A DNA stretch of 64,000 nt from CAG-217 sp963605415 (GTDB taxonomy: Bacteria; Bacillota; Clostridia; Oscillospirales; Acutalibacteraceae). The DNA is taken from contig CAVCUL010000008.1 of assembly GCA_963605415.1 (NCBI GenBank), positions 1 through 64,000 on the forward strand, given 5' to 3'. This document shows, piece after piece, positions 1 through 8,622 of this stretch (its first letter is position 1; every line of letters begins with the position of its first letter). A program made the position numbers and the translations under genes. Under the pieces are notes generated by a model. The model saw only the letters and a list, made by a program, of their open reading frames with translations. It had not been told where the DNA came from and did no database searches.

Positions 1-150
1 TCGCTGCGCGACATCTCCCCGCACTGCGGGGAGTCACCCTTTACAAGGGAGGCTGATCGGTTACAGAATTTAAGCCCCCCTTGCAAAGGGGGGAAGCGGC
101 GTAGCCGCAGGGGGGATTGCGCCGGAGGCGGTGGAGGGATTATTTGTCCT
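1..150. repeat. Nested palindromic intergenic repeat, copy 1
   Basis: Composite of short palindromes: a CTCCCCGCA/TGCGGGGAG arm, a CCCTTtacaAGGG arm, CCCCCCTTgcaaAGGGGGG and GCGGCGTAGCCGC, ending in a 'ggagggatt' tail. The same modules recur near 2.9, 5.3, 6.3, 8.4, 20.1, 31.9, 43.6 and 49.4 kb, always between genes. No coding potential is evident. The left edge lies outside the window. Confidence 0.8.
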
Positions 151-194
151 ACACCGTCCACACCAACGGATTTCCCACAACCCCCGCAAAAATA

Positions 195-223
195 TTGACC
201 TTTGCCCGCGGTTGTGCTAAACT
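195..223 (+). promoter_or_regulatory. Promoter of glyQS
   Basis: TTGACC (195-200), 17-base spacer, TAAACT (218-223), 41 bases before the glyQS start. No T-box (specifier hairpin or T-box sequence) is visible between it and the gene. Confidence 0.6.
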
Positions 224-264
224 TGTATTCGTATTACTATAGAAAACAAGCGGAGGTACTTTTC

Positions 265-1647
265 ATGGATAATTCCGAAAAAACACTGGAAAAGCTGGTG
301 ACTCTCAGTAAAGGGCGCGGCTTTGTGTATCCCGGCTCTGAGATCTACGGCGGCCTGGCCAACACCTGGGACTATGGCCCCCTGGGTGTGGAGCTGAAAG
401 AGAATATCAAAAAGGCTTGGCGCAAGAAGTTCATTCAGGAGAACAAGTACAATGTTGGCCTGGACAGCGCCATTTTGATGAACCCCCAGACCTGGGTGGC
501 TTCCGGTCATTTGGGCGGGTTCTCCGATCCGCTGATGGATTGCTGCGCCTGCAAGACCCGCCACCGTGCGGACGATCTGATCGAGGCCTTTGACGGCACC
601 AATGTGGCCGGCTGGACCAACGAGCAGATGAGCGAGTATATTAAAGAGAAGAACATTCCCTGCCCCAACTGTGGCGCCCACGATTTTACGGACATTCGCC
701 AGTTTAATCTGATGTTCAAGACCTTCCAGGGTGTGACCGAGGACAGCAAGGACGAGATCTATCTGCGCCCGGAGACAGCACAGGGCATTTTTGTGAACTT
801 TGCCAATGTGCAGCGTACCACCCGCAAGAAAATTCCTTTCGGTGTGGCCCAGGTGGGCAAGTCCTTCCGTAACGAGATCACCCCCGGTAAGTTTATTTTC
901 CGTGTGCGCGAGTTTGAGCAGATGGAGCTGGAGTTCTTCTGCAAGCCCGGCACAGACCTGGAGTGGTTCGACTACTGGCGCAGCTTCTGCCGCGACTGGC
1001 TGTATTCTCTCAATATGAAGCCGGAGAACCTGCGGCTGCGTGACCACGACCCGGAGGAGCTTTGCTTCTACTCCAAGGCAACCACGGACTTTGAGTACCG
1101 CTTCCCCTTTGGCTGGGGCGAGCTGTGGGGCGTGGCGGACCGTACCGACTACGACCTGACCCAGCACATCAACACCAGCGGCAAGAATTTGGAATACTTT
1201 GACCAGACCACCGGCGAGAAGTATGTGCCCTATGTGATCGAGCCGTCCCTGGGCGTGGAGCGCCTGTTCCTGGCTCTACTTACCGAGGCCTATGATGAAG
1301 AAGTGATCGACCCGGAGAAGAACGACACCCGCGTGGTGCTCCACTTCCACCCGGCCATTGCCCCCTTTAAGGCTGCTGTGCTGCCCCTGAGCAAGAAGCT
1401 CAGCGACCAGGCGGGTGAGGTGTTTGACACCCTGTCCAAGAAGTTTAATGTGGACTTTGACGACGCCGGTTCCATCGGCAAGCGTTATCGCCGCCAGGAC
1501 GAGATCGGCACCCCCTATTGCATTACCTATGACTTTGACTCGGTAGAGGACGGCTGCGTCACCGTGCGTGACCGTGACACCATGGAGCAGGTACGCCTGC
1601 CCATCAGCGAGCTGACCGCCTTTATTGAGAGCAAGCTGGAATTCTAA
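265..1647 (+). CDS. glyQS: Glycyl-tRNA synthetase, single-chain dimeric type
   Basis: Charges tRNA-Gly with glycine in the cytoplasm. At 460 residues it is the eukaryote-like homodimeric class II enzyme and not the alpha2-beta2 form. The class II motif 2 region FRNEITPGKFIFR is near residue 202, two CxxC-type pairs (CCACK and CPNC, about residues 94-136) fit the zinc insertion, and an anticodon-binding domain covers roughly residues 355-460. The ATG at 265 was chosen because GCGGAGG lies about nine bases upstream; a longer reading from 202 would overlap the promoter. A DUF975 gene follows after 23 bases, possibly co-transcribed. No amino-acid-responsive leader is seen. Confidence 0.95.
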   Translation: MDNSEKTLEKLVTLSKGRGFVYPGSEIYGGLANTWDYGPLGVELKENIKKAWRKKFIQENKYNVGLDSAILMNPQTWVASGHLGGFSDPLMDCCACKTRHRADDLIEAFDGTNVAGWTNEQMSEYIKEKNIPCPNCGAHDFTDIRQFNLMFKTFQGVTEDSKDEIYLRPETAQGIFVNFANVQRTTRKKIPFGVAQVGKSFRNEITPGKFIFRVREFEQMELEFFCKPGTDLEWFDYWRSFCRDWLYSLNMKPENLRLRDHDPEELCFYSKATTDFEYRFPFGWGELWGVADRTDYDLTQHINTSGKNLEYFDQTTGEKYVPYVIEPSLGVERLFLALLTEAYDEEVIDPEKNDTRVVLHFHPAIAPFKAAVLPLSKKLSDQAGEVFDTLSKKFNVDFDDAGSIGKRYRRQDEIGTPYCITYDFDSVEDGCVTVRDRDTMEQVRLPISELTAFIESKLEF

Positions 1648-1670
1648 GTGAAAGCAGAAAGGTTGTTTTT

Positions 1671-2822
1671 ATGGATTTAAACCGCAAGCAAATTAAATCC
1701 CAGGCCCGCACCATGGTGCAGAACAAATGGGGCGCCCTGTTTGTGATTACTTTTGTGGTGATGGTACTTACCGGTGCCGGTGTGTTCGGCAATGTGCAGG
1801 TGAATGCGAATAATTATACAAGCAGCAAAAACACGGTAAATCATTACGGCAGCTTTGACAACAGCGAGAATCAGAGGAGCAATCCTTTTTACGATTTTGA
1901 TTATGACGATGATGATGACAGTGACAATCCTTTGGAGGAGTTTGACGGCACCGATGCCATTACGCCGCTGGCCACCAGCAATAATACTGCCCAGACCTTG
2001 TCCATCGGTTCTTTGTTTGGACTCAGTGCACTGCTTGGTTTGGCTGCGTTGTTGCTGTCACCTTTGAATGTAACGCTGGACGGCTACTATGTGTACTTTG
2101 TGCGCACGGCAGCACCGGTGCGCCTGGGCGAGGATTTGAGCCAGGTGTTTAAGAACACCTTTAATAAGAACTATACCAGCCGCTTGCTTCTAAGTATCTT
2201 AGCGGAATTGTTTACGTTCCTGTGGGCACTGTTGCTGGTTGTGCCCGGCATAGTGTACCATTATGGCATTTATTTTGCCAATGAGCTGATGGTGGATAAT
2301 CCCCAACTGTCTCCTATGGAGGCGCTGAAGCTCAGTCGCCGTATGGTTGACGGTCATCGTGGTGAGCTGTTCCGGCTGGATCTGAGCTTTATCCTGTGGT
2401 GGCTTTTGATGGGGTGCACCGCCGGGATTGCCGGAATTTATGTGCTGCCCTATTACAAGACCACCCGGGCGCTGTATTATCAGAATTTCCGTATGCGCGC
2501 TCTGGCCACCGGCCAGTTGACGGAGGATGATTTCCTTAGCGAGTCGGAGCGGATGGTCAAGTATGGCGCCTATGGCAGCTATACGGCACCGCCTCGGGAG
2601 CAGCAGCCCATGGACGGCCAGTATAATCCCTATACCCCGCCCACGGCAGACGATTTCCGCTCCTATGCGCAGTGCGGCTACGGTGGCACCCCGCAGGGAG
2701 TGGCGCAGCCGGAGCAGCAGCAAGGCACTGCTGCAGATTGGCAGCAGCCCACCCAGCAACCCCCGGTGTGGAACCAAACCCCGCCTGCGGAGCCTACCGA
2801 TGGCGCGGACGAACAAGCATAA
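1671..2822 (+). CDS. DUF975-family integral membrane protein
   Basis: Function unknown. The start (MDLNRKQIKSQAR...) and the following hydrophobic segments match the DUF975 family of multi-pass Bacillota membrane proteins. Hydrophobic stretches lie at about residues 20-40, 120-140, 170-200 and 238-262. Unusual here are an acidic loop near residues 75-95 with a run of Asp, and a Pro/Gln/Tyr-rich C-terminal tail of about 90 residues that is probably disordered. It follows glyQS by 23 bases, with an AGAAAGG ribosome site, and ends at a clear terminator. The family assignment is by pattern only. Confidence 0.75.
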   Translation: MDLNRKQIKSQARTMVQNKWGALFVITFVVMVLTGAGVFGNVQVNANNYTSSKNTVNHYGSFDNSENQRSNPFYDFDYDDDDDSDNPLEEFDGTDAITPLATSNNTAQTLSIGSLFGLSALLGLAALLLSPLNVTLDGYYVYFVRTAAPVRLGEDLSQVFKNTFNKNYTSRLLLSILAELFTFLWALLLVVPGIVYHYGIYFANELMVDNPQLSPMEALKLSRRMVDGHRGELFRLDLSFILWWLLMGCTAGIAGIYVLPYYKTTRALYYQNFRMRALATGQLTEDDFLSESERMVKYGAYGSYTAPPREQQPMDGQYNPYTPPTADDFRSYAQCGYGGTPQGVAQPEQQQGTAADWQQPTQQPPVWNQTPPAEPTDGADEQA

Positions 2823-2836
2823 TTCTGTAAAACAAA

Positions 2837-2862
2837 AGAGCACCCATCGGGTGCTCTTTTTT
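2837..2862 (+). terminator. Rho-independent terminator after DUF975 gene
   Basis: GAGCACCC / GGGTGCTC stem followed by six T. Nearly the same hairpin recurs at 6478-6503. Confidence 0.85.
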
Positions 2863-2882
2863 GGCATGCATATTTTTGATCG

Positions 2883-3085
2883 CCTCTGGCGCAATCCCCC
2901 CTGCGGCTGCGCCGCATCCCCCCTTTGCAAGGGGGGCTAAGATATTGATACCGATTTGCCTCCCTTGTAAAGGGAGGTGGCAATGCCGTTAGGCATTGAC
3001 GGAGGGATTAAGCGGCTGGAGCAAGCCCCGCCCTACGGTAATTCTATCTTTTGTAGGGTGCGATGCCCACATCGCACCGAATAGA
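2883..3085. repeat. Nested palindromic intergenic repeat, copy 2
   Basis: Contains CCCCCCTTtgcaAGGGGGG, CCTCCCTTgtaaAGGGAGG and CAATGCCgttaGGCATTG in tandem, then a 'gtagggtgcgatgcccacatc' tail motif. It fills the gap between two convergent genes. Confidence 0.8.
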
Positions 3086-3104
3086 ATTACAATACCGTCT
3101 TTCC

Positions 3105-5189
3105 TCACTCCACCCGCTTACCGTTTTTGAAAGCGTAGCTGACGGTGCCGTTCGGGGTCACCAGGCCGGTGACCTTGCCACTCCAGCATTTGGGCAGGGC
3201 GCCGCCGATGAGCATTTCTGCAATGCCGGCGGTGACGCCAAAGTTGCCGTCGATCTGGAACGGCGGGTGGGCGTCCAGCAAATTGGGATAGGAGCCGCCG
3301 CCCCGCACCCGGATCAGTGCCTTGGGGTTAATGGGCCGCAGCTGATTTTCGATCAGCCGCAGGGCGTTCTCGCCGTCGCCCAGCCGTGCCCACAGGCACA
3401 CTTTCCACCCCAGGGACCAGCCGGTGCCGCCAAAGCCCCGCTTTAGCAGGGACTGCTTGGCCGCCGCTTGCAGCGCGTCGCTTTGCACCCGGTGGGAGGG
3501 GTAAATGCAGTACAGGTGGCTCACATGGCGGTGCTCCACCTCGGTCTCTTGGTAATCCTCCGCCCATTCCGGCACCCGGCCGTCCGGGGCAGGGGTCACC
3601 TGGTCAATGACAGGCGCGTCCAGCCCCAGCGCCTGGCAGTTCTCCATAAAATCGTGGAGAATTTCCCGGTCCATAGAGGGCATATAGGTTACGGCGCTGC
3701 GCTGTCCGTTGTCGGAGAATGTATTCTCCGGGCTAATGGAGGGGCAGGTGACCGGCTGGCCGCCATGCGCCGTCATACTTGTGTTAAAGAATGCCAGCGC
3801 CCCGGCGAACATGCCTTTCAGCTTTTCGTCAAAGGCCGGGTCCTTTTGGTACAGACTGTGGGCGTACAGCTGGTTCAGGATCCAGGCGCCGCTCATAAAC
3901 CAAACGGCGTAGCAGCTGGCATCGCCGTCGCCGTCCGGGAACCCGGCCGGGTAGGTAGCGCCCCAAATATCGCTGTTGTGGCAGGCGCACCAGCCCTCGG
4001 CGGTAAAGTACGCTTTGGCAGTGGCGCTGCCGTTGGCCGCCAGCTTTTCCGCAAAGTCTACCAGCGGGGCAAAGCACTCGCCCAGCCCCACCGCGTCCGT
4101 GGGCCAGTAGTTCATCTCTGTGTTGATATTGGTGGTGTAGCTGGAGGACCAGGGCGCCCGCACCTGCTCGTTCCAGATCCCCTGCAGGGTCATGGCGTTG
4201 GTGCCCGGCCGGGAGCCGGAGACCGTCAGATACCGCCCGTACTGGAACAGCAGGGCGATCAGGCTTTGGTCGCTTTTGTCCTTTTTCATACGCTTCAGCC
4301 GCACATCGGTGGGCAGGCTGTCGTCGCCACCCTCCAGCTCCAGGGTCACCCGGTCCATCAGGGCGGAGAAGTCCGCCGTGTGGGCGGCCAGCAGCGTGGG
4401 ATAGTCTGCCGCGCCGTCAAAGTAGGCCAGCATACGGGCCTTTTCGTCTGCGGTGGGCATGGAGCGGAAGTCCATATAAGAGGTGGCCATAGACAGCAGC
4501 AGGGTCACTTCCTTGCGGTTCTCGATCCGCAGGCTGTTACCGGTGCAGGTCACTTGGCCGTCTGCCCGCAGCCCGGCGCAAAAGCGCATACCCCGGCTGC
4601 CCTGCACCACCGTCTCTCCTTTATTATAGTAGGGGGGCATACACACCTCCGGCGCCTGGCCGGTAAGCAGCAGGGTACCGTCCTGGGCGGTCACCTTGCT
4701 TTGCAGCAGGCTGTCCAGTCGGCAGGTGGCGCTAAAGGGCCGCTCGCTCTCAATATGTACCACCACCAGCTGGGCGGGGTGGGAGACAAATACCGTCTGG
4801 GTCAGGCCGTCCGCCCGGGTCACCGCCACGCCGGTGCGCAGGTCCAGGGTGCGGCTGTAATTCTTTTTGTACGCCCGGTCATAGTTAATGCGCAGGTTGC
4901 CCAGTGGTAGGTACGCCTCGCTCCAGTGGCCGTGCATATCCCGGTTCAGGATCTCCTTGGCCTTGGCGTAGTCCTTGGCAAAGATAGCTTCCCGGCAGGC
5001 GGCCAGGTACTGGTGGGCGTCCGCCTTGTTTTGGTCCTTGGGGTAGCCGGACCATAGGCTGTCTTCGTTTAGGGACAGGCGCTCGTGGCGCAGGTTGCCG
5101 TAGGTCATCACCCCCAGCCGTCCGTTGCCCAGGGGCAGCGCCTGCTCAAAGCACTTGGCCGGCTTGGTATAATACAGTTGGTTTTTCAA
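3105..5189 (-). CDS. GH95-family alpha-L-fucosidase
   Basis: Predicted glycoside hydrolase family 95 enzyme, which inverts and removes terminal alpha-1,2-linked fucose (mucin or milk glycans). Family signatures: ALPLGNGRLG near the N-terminus, NEDSLWSG, QGIWN, TNINTEMNYWP (the two catalytic-site Asn), SPENTF (carrying the conserved Glu) and QIDGNFG. No signal peptide is apparent, so it may act inside the cell on imported sugars. A TTG start at 5189 is preferred: GGAGG lies seven bases upstream and the promoter at 5215-5243 overlaps the more distal ATG. About 694 residues, slightly short for the family. No fucose catabolic genes are adjacent. Confidence 0.9.
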   Translation of the reverse strand: MKNQLYYTKPAKCFEQALPLGNGRLGVMTYGNLRHERLSLNEDSLWSGYPKDQNKADAHQYLAACREAIFAKDYAKAKEILNRDMHGHWSEAYLPLGNLRINYDRAYKKNYSRTLDLRTGVAVTRADGLTQTVFVSHPAQLVVVHIESERPFSATCRLDSLLQSKVTAQDGTLLLTGQAPEVCMPPYYNKGETVVQGSRGMRFCAGLRADGQVTCTGNSLRIENRKEVTLLLSMATSYMDFRSMPTADEKARMLAYFDGAADYPTLLAAHTADFSALMDRVTLELEGGDDSLPTDVRLKRMKKDKSDQSLIALLFQYGRYLTVSGSRPGTNAMTLQGIWNEQVRAPWSSSYTTNINTEMNYWPTDAVGLGECFAPLVDFAEKLAANGSATAKAYFTAEGWCACHNSDIWGATYPAGFPDGDGDASCYAVWFMSGAWILNQLYAHSLYQKDPAFDEKLKGMFAGALAFFNTSMTAHGGQPVTCPSISPENTFSDNGQRSAVTYMPSMDREILHDFMENCQALGLDAPVIDQVTPAPDGRVPEWAEDYQETEVEHRHVSHLYCIYPSHRVQSDALQAAAKQSLLKRGFGGTGWSLGWKVCLWARLGDGENALRLIENQLRPINPKALIRVRGGGSYPNLLDAHPPFQIDGNFGVTAGIAEMLIGGALPKCWSGKVTGLVTPNGTVSYAFKNGKRVE

Positions 5190-5214
5190 ATCAACACCTC
5201 CGTTGTCTTTCTTT

Positions 5215-5243
5215 ATTGTACTGGATAGAAAAGGGGATTGCAA
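5215..5243 (-). promoter_or_regulatory. Promoter of GH95 gene
   Basis: On the minus strand TTGCAA (5238-5243), 17-base spacer, TACAAT (5215-5220). Its position makes a start at 5243 impossible for this transcript. Confidence 0.6.
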
Positions 5244-5265
5244 CAGAATTTGTTATTTGGTGATC

Positions 5266-5390
5266 GGTTAATCCCTCCGTCTGCTCGCACGCTCGCAGCC
5301 ACCTCCCTTTACAAGGGAGGCAAAACGGTTACAAAATCTATGCCCCCCTTGCAAAGGGGGGAGCGGCGTAGCCGCAGGGGGGATTGGCCG
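5266..5390. repeat. Nested palindromic intergenic repeat, copy 3
   Basis: Modules in order: 'aatccctccgtc', CCTCCCTTtacaAGGGAGG, 'cggttacaaaatct', CCCCCCTTgcaaAGGGGGG, GCGGCGTAGCCGC and 'ggggggatt'. It closely matches copies 1 and 4. Confidence 0.8.
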
Positions 5391-5422
5391 AAGGCGAAGA
5401 CTCTATCGAAATATAAAAAACA

Positions 5423-5451
5423 TTGCAATTCAAAAACAAAAGGACTACAAT
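5423..5451 (+). promoter_or_regulatory. Promoter of YoaK-like gene
   Basis: TTGCAA (5423-5428), 17 bases, TACAAT (5446-5451), 34 bases before the start codon. Confidence 0.55.
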
Positions 5452-5484
5452 AGGGTGCGAAACGGATGAAAAGGAGCGAGCGAA

Positions 5485-6249
5485 ATGAAAAAACGGCGCG
5501 TGCCCATTCACGAGACGGCTTATATCTGCGCCACGCTGGCTATGGTCAGCGGTTTTTTGGAGACCTATACTTATTTATTAAAGGGCGGCGTGTTTGCCAA
5601 TGCCCAAACCGGCAACTTTGCCCTGCTGGGTATGTCCATTGCCCACGGCGATGTGAAAAAGGTGTTTACCTACCTGATCCCCATGTGCTTTTATGTGATC
5701 GGCATTGCCCTGACGGTGACCATGCCCCGCCTGCTGGACGAGAACAAGCTTCTCCGGTGGGACACGGTGTTTGTGGCGCTGGAGATCGGCCTGCTGTTTA
5801 TGGTGGGCTGCCTGCCAAAGTCGGTGTCATTTACCGTGTCTACCGTAACGGTGGCCTTTATCTGCGCTATGCAGTACAACACCTTTAAGCGCACCAACAA
5901 TATGGCCTTTTCCTCCACCTTTTGTACCAATAATCTGCGCCAGCTGGCGTTGCATTTTTTGGATTATCTGCGCACCAAGGAGCGCCAGAGCCTAAAGAAC
6001 AGCTTAACTTATATGATGATCAATGGCGCCTTTTTGCTGGGGGCGGTGATCGGCACCCTGTGCGCCCGCTGGCTGGGCGACCGGGCCGTGTGGGTGTGCT
6101 GCGGCGTGCTGGTGCCGGTGCTGCTGGCCCTGATCTTTGGTAAGCGAGAGGTCGAGAGCGAATTGCTGGCCGAGGAGCGCCAGGAGTTGGCCGTGGAAGA
6201 ACGCGTCCTGGAAGAAGAGCAGCGGGAATTGCAGGGGGATAATAAGTGA
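5485..6249 (+). CDS. YoaK / DUF1275-family membrane protein
   Basis: Multi-pass membrane protein of the YoaK (DUF1275) family, whose role is not established. The hallmark stretch GGVFANAQTGNFALLG follows the first transmembrane helix (LETYTYLL...). About six hydrophobic segments span residues 10-220, followed by a charged Glu/Arg-rich tail. The start at 5485 has AAAAGGAG upstream. It stands as a single gene with its own promoter and with repeat copies on both sides. Confidence 0.85.
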   Translation: MKKRRVPIHETAYICATLAMVSGFLETYTYLLKGGVFANAQTGNFALLGMSIAHGDVKKVFTYLIPMCFYVIGIALTVTMPRLLDENKLLRWDTVFVALEIGLLFMVGCLPKSVSFTVSTVTVAFICAMQYNTFKRTNNMAFSSTFCTNNLRQLALHFLDYLRTKERQSLKNSLTYMMINGAFLLGAVIGTLCARWLGDRAVWVCCGVLVPVLLALIFGKREVESELLAEERQELAVEERVLEEEQRELQGDNK

Positions 6250-6284
6250 TCGCAAACAGGCAAATGTGTTGAAGATTATAATGT

Positions 6285-6455
6285 AGGGGGCGATGCCACC
6301 GTTTGTATTGTGTAGCGCGTGCATTTATCGTGCCGCCAATCCCTCCGTCAATGCCTACGGCATTGCCACCTCCCTTTTCAAGGGAGGCAGATCGGTTACA
6401 AGATCTAAGCCCCCCTTGTAAAGGGGGGAAAGCGGCGTAGCCGCAGGGGGGATTT
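6285..6455. repeat. Nested palindromic intergenic repeat, copy 4
   Basis: Starts with a degenerate 'gtagggggcgatgcc' module, then CAATGCCtacGGCATTG, CCTCCCTTttcaAGGGAGG, CCCCCCTTgtaaAGGGGGG and GCGGCGTAGCCGC. Confidence 0.8.
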
Positions 6456-6477
6456 CGCCGCAATAATATCACCGCTG

Positions 6478-6503
6478 AGAGCACCCAACCGGGTGCTCTT
6501 TTT
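6478..6503 (+). terminator. Rho-independent terminator
   Basis: GAGCACCC / GGGTGCTC stem plus T5. It probably ends the YoaK-like transcript after read-through of the repeat. Confidence 0.75.
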
Positions 6504-6889
6504 CTATATATAATAGGTATGCTTGTCCCGCATTTGGCGGGTCGAAGGGTGTCGCTTGGGTTTGTAATGCAAAAATGCCGGTGCCGAGCGGCAAAAAAGC
6601 GGATTTTTGGCTTCAAATCGGGCAAAATCCGGGGTACGAGATGTTGTGGCTCGGGGACAAAATATGACAGATTTTTACCATATTTTGGGAAAATTATGAA
6701 ATTCGGCAACAAAAAGGTTACAAATTGCAATCTTTGGAGCCCTGATTTCTACCAAACCTACAAAATTTTGCTTTCACGCGGTAAAGCGTGTATACAACAG
6801 ACCACAAGATATTGATTGACCCAGCGGTAATTTATTTTCATGGCAAACGGCGTTTGTGCAATTTCAACAAAAACATCCGGCCGGAAAAG
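6504..6889. other. Long AT-biased gap with no gene recognised
   Basis: About 390 bases with no supported reading frame, no repeat module and no riboswitch family that I recognise. It holds small hairpins such as CGCGG-TAAAG-CGTG near 6777 and several GC-rich patches amid AT-rich DNA. I looked specifically for a c-di-AMP (ydaO-type) element because a cell-wall hydrolase gene follows, and did not find its conserved blocks. Confidence 0.5.
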
Positions 6890-6917
6890 TTGACTTCTTA
6901 GTGATATGTGATATAAT
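6890..6917 (+). promoter_or_regulatory. Promoter of 3D-domain gene
   Basis: TTGACT (6890-6895), 16-base spacer, TATAAT (6912-6917). The 137-base interval to the start codon implies a long 5' leader. Confidence 0.75.
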
Positions 6918-7054
6918 CGTCTGCGTCTTAGGGAAATACTAACGGAAAAGGCAGAATAAATTGCTTCTGCTCTTGTGGTGGTTTTCTTCAAAAGAGCCCC
7001 TCAATAAAAAACGGCAAGCCTGTTTTCTATTTTCCAAAACAAAAGGAGATTCAG

Positions 7055-8281
7055 ATGATTTATCGATCCAAATCCGGTGGCGTCAAGCGTTTGGCAAAAA
7101 TGCTCACCACAGCTGTGCTGGCTTTTGTGCTGGCAATCGTTGTGTTCGCCTCCACGGCATTCGCAGGACTGCTCAATGAGTATAATGTGGATATTGTGGT
7201 AGATGGCGTGACCACCACCGTGACCACCAGAGAAGAGAAACCAACCGAGATCCTGACCAATGCAAACATTACGCTGGAGAGCACCGATAAGCTGGACCTT
7301 TCAGGCTTTGAAGCCGGCAAGGGCGGCAAGATCGTGCTGGACCGGCAGCATACTGTCAATGTAGAAGTGAATCGCACCATCACCGCCTATGCCGTGTATG
7401 CGGATACGGTAGGCGACGCCCTAACGGAGGCCGGCCTGGCACTGCACAGTGCAGACAAGGTGAATTACGCCCTAACCGATCCGGTAACGGACGGTATGGT
7501 GATCCGGGTGAACACTGCCTTTACCGTCAGCCTGACCGCAGACGGCAAGACCCAAAGCTTTGCCATGGTAGAGGGCACCGTAGGTGACCTGCTGCAGCTG
7601 GCAAAGGTTGAGCTTGGCACGGACGATTACACAGAGCCTTCTGCCACAACATCCCTTAAGGCAGGCATGAAGATCCATGTGTACCGGGTTAGCTACAAGA
7701 CCGTCACCGAGACGGAGGCCCTGTCCTATAAGACCGAGACCAAGGCCGACAGCAAGCTTACTGTAGGCAAGACTAAGGTAGAACAGAAGGGTCAGACCGG
7801 CTCTGCCGATGTGACCTATAAAGTAAAGCTGGTCAACGGCAAAGAAAAGACCCGCACGGAAGAAAAGCGGGTAGTTACCAAAAAGCCGGTGAAGAAGATT
7901 GTGCGCACCGGCACCAAAGCCGCCGGCGTAAAGGCCAACGGCGTAAAGTCCAAGGGCGGTTATTCTGTGGGCCAGACCATCAGCGGTCGTTACACCCATT
8001 ACTGCGCCTGCGCCGTGTGCAACGGCAACTCCCGCGGCATCACCACCAGCGGTCGCCGCATTTATAACGGTATGACGGATCCCCATTATGTGGCCTGCAA
8101 CTGGCTGCCCCTGGGCTCCGTGATCTCTGTGGACGGCACCAACTACACCGTGGTGGACCGTGGCGGAAGCGGGCTGTCCAGTCAGGGCAGAATTGACATT
8201 TTCACCCCGGAGGGTCACGCAGCCTGCTATCGCTACGGAACCGGCAGCTGCTCCATTAAGATCGTTCGCCTGGGTTGGTAA
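7055..8281 (+). CDS. Secreted DUF348/G5/3D-domain cell-wall protein (YabE-like)
   Basis: Probable peptidoglycan-active protein acting outside the membrane. Order of parts: signal/anchor at about residues 13-38; three DUF348-type repeats at about 45-75, 107-137 and 152-185; a G5-type region at about 210-280 (SYKTVTETEAL... to RTEEKRVV); a linker; and a C-terminal 3D domain at about 310-408. The 3D name-giving Asp residues are seen in NYTVVDRGGSG and GRIDIF. YabE and Rpf-like relatives work in wall remodelling and resuscitation. CAC AVCNG and later Cys could form disulfides. The start has AAAAGGAG upstream. Single-gene unit with promoter and terminator. Confidence 0.88.
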   Translation: MIYRSKSGGVKRLAKMLTTAVLAFVLAIVVFASTAFAGLLNEYNVDIVVDGVTTTVTTREEKPTEILTNANITLESTDKLDLSGFEAGKGGKIVLDRQHTVNVEVNRTITAYAVYADTVGDALTEAGLALHSADKVNYALTDPVTDGMVIRVNTAFTVSLTADGKTQSFAMVEGTVGDLLQLAKVELGTDDYTEPSATTSLKAGMKIHVYRVSYKTVTETEALSYKTETKADSKLTVGKTKVEQKGQTGSADVTYKVKLVNGKEKTRTEEKRVVTKKPVKKIVRTGTKAAGVKANGVKSKGGYSVGQTISGRYTHYCACAVCNGNSRGITTSGRRIYNGMTDPHYVACNWLPLGSVISVDGTNYTVVDRGGSGLSSQGRIDIFTPEGHAACYRYGTGSCSIKIVRLGW

Positions 8282-8294
8282 GTTGGTAAAAATG

Positions 8295-8325
8295 AACCCC
8301 ATCGGTATTGCACCGGTGGGGTTTT
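8295..8325 (+). terminator. Rho-independent terminator
   Basis: ACCCCATCGGT / ACCGGTGGGGT stem with a five-base loop and a T-rich tail. Confidence 0.8.
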
Positions 8326-8377
8326 GCTTTGTAATGGTAATTGTGGGTGCGTTGGGTGGGGAATGTGACCCTGTTTA

Positions 8378-8540
8378 ATCCCTCCACCACCTGCGGTGGT
8401 CCCCCTCCCTTTTCAAGGGAGGCTGATCGGTTACATTTTCTTAGGCTCCCTTGCAAAGGGAGCTGGCGCGCTTGCGCGACTGAGGGATTGCACCGGAGGT
8501 GCTCTAAATGTATCGCGGGCGGATGCTATCCGCCCCTACG
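8378..8540. repeat. Nested palindromic intergenic repeat, copy 5
   Basis: ACCACCtgcGGTGGT, CCTCCCTTttcaAGGGAGG, CTCCCTTgcaaAGGGAG and GCGCGCTTGCGCG modules, then 'gcgggcggatgctatccgcccctac'-like sequence. Variant arms differ from copies 1-4 but keep the same layout. Confidence 0.75.
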
Positions 8541-8583
8541 GCCTTTTGTTGCCATAACACCATAAACTCCCACCACAATCAAA

Positions 8584-8614
8584 GACCGCCGCACCGATCG
8601 GTGCGGCGGCCTTT
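8584..8614. terminator. Bidirectional terminator after VanW gene
   Basis: Perfect GCCGCCGCACC / GGTGCGGCGGC arms separated by GATC, with T on the plus side and A on the minus side; it lies just past the minus-strand VanW stop. Confidence 0.65.
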
Positions 8615-8622
8615 CTATGCAT

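Noticed and set aside
1..264. T-box riboswitch ahead of glyQS
   Set aside because: Region is repeat plus promoter; no specifier loop, antiterminator or T-box sequence present.
3468..4910. 480-codon plus-strand frame over the fucosidase gene
   Set aside because: Antisense shadow of GH95 coding sequence.
6020..6730. 236-codon minus-strand frame across repeat copy 4 and the YoaK-like gene end
   Set aside because: Half is repeat DNA and half antisense to a real gene.
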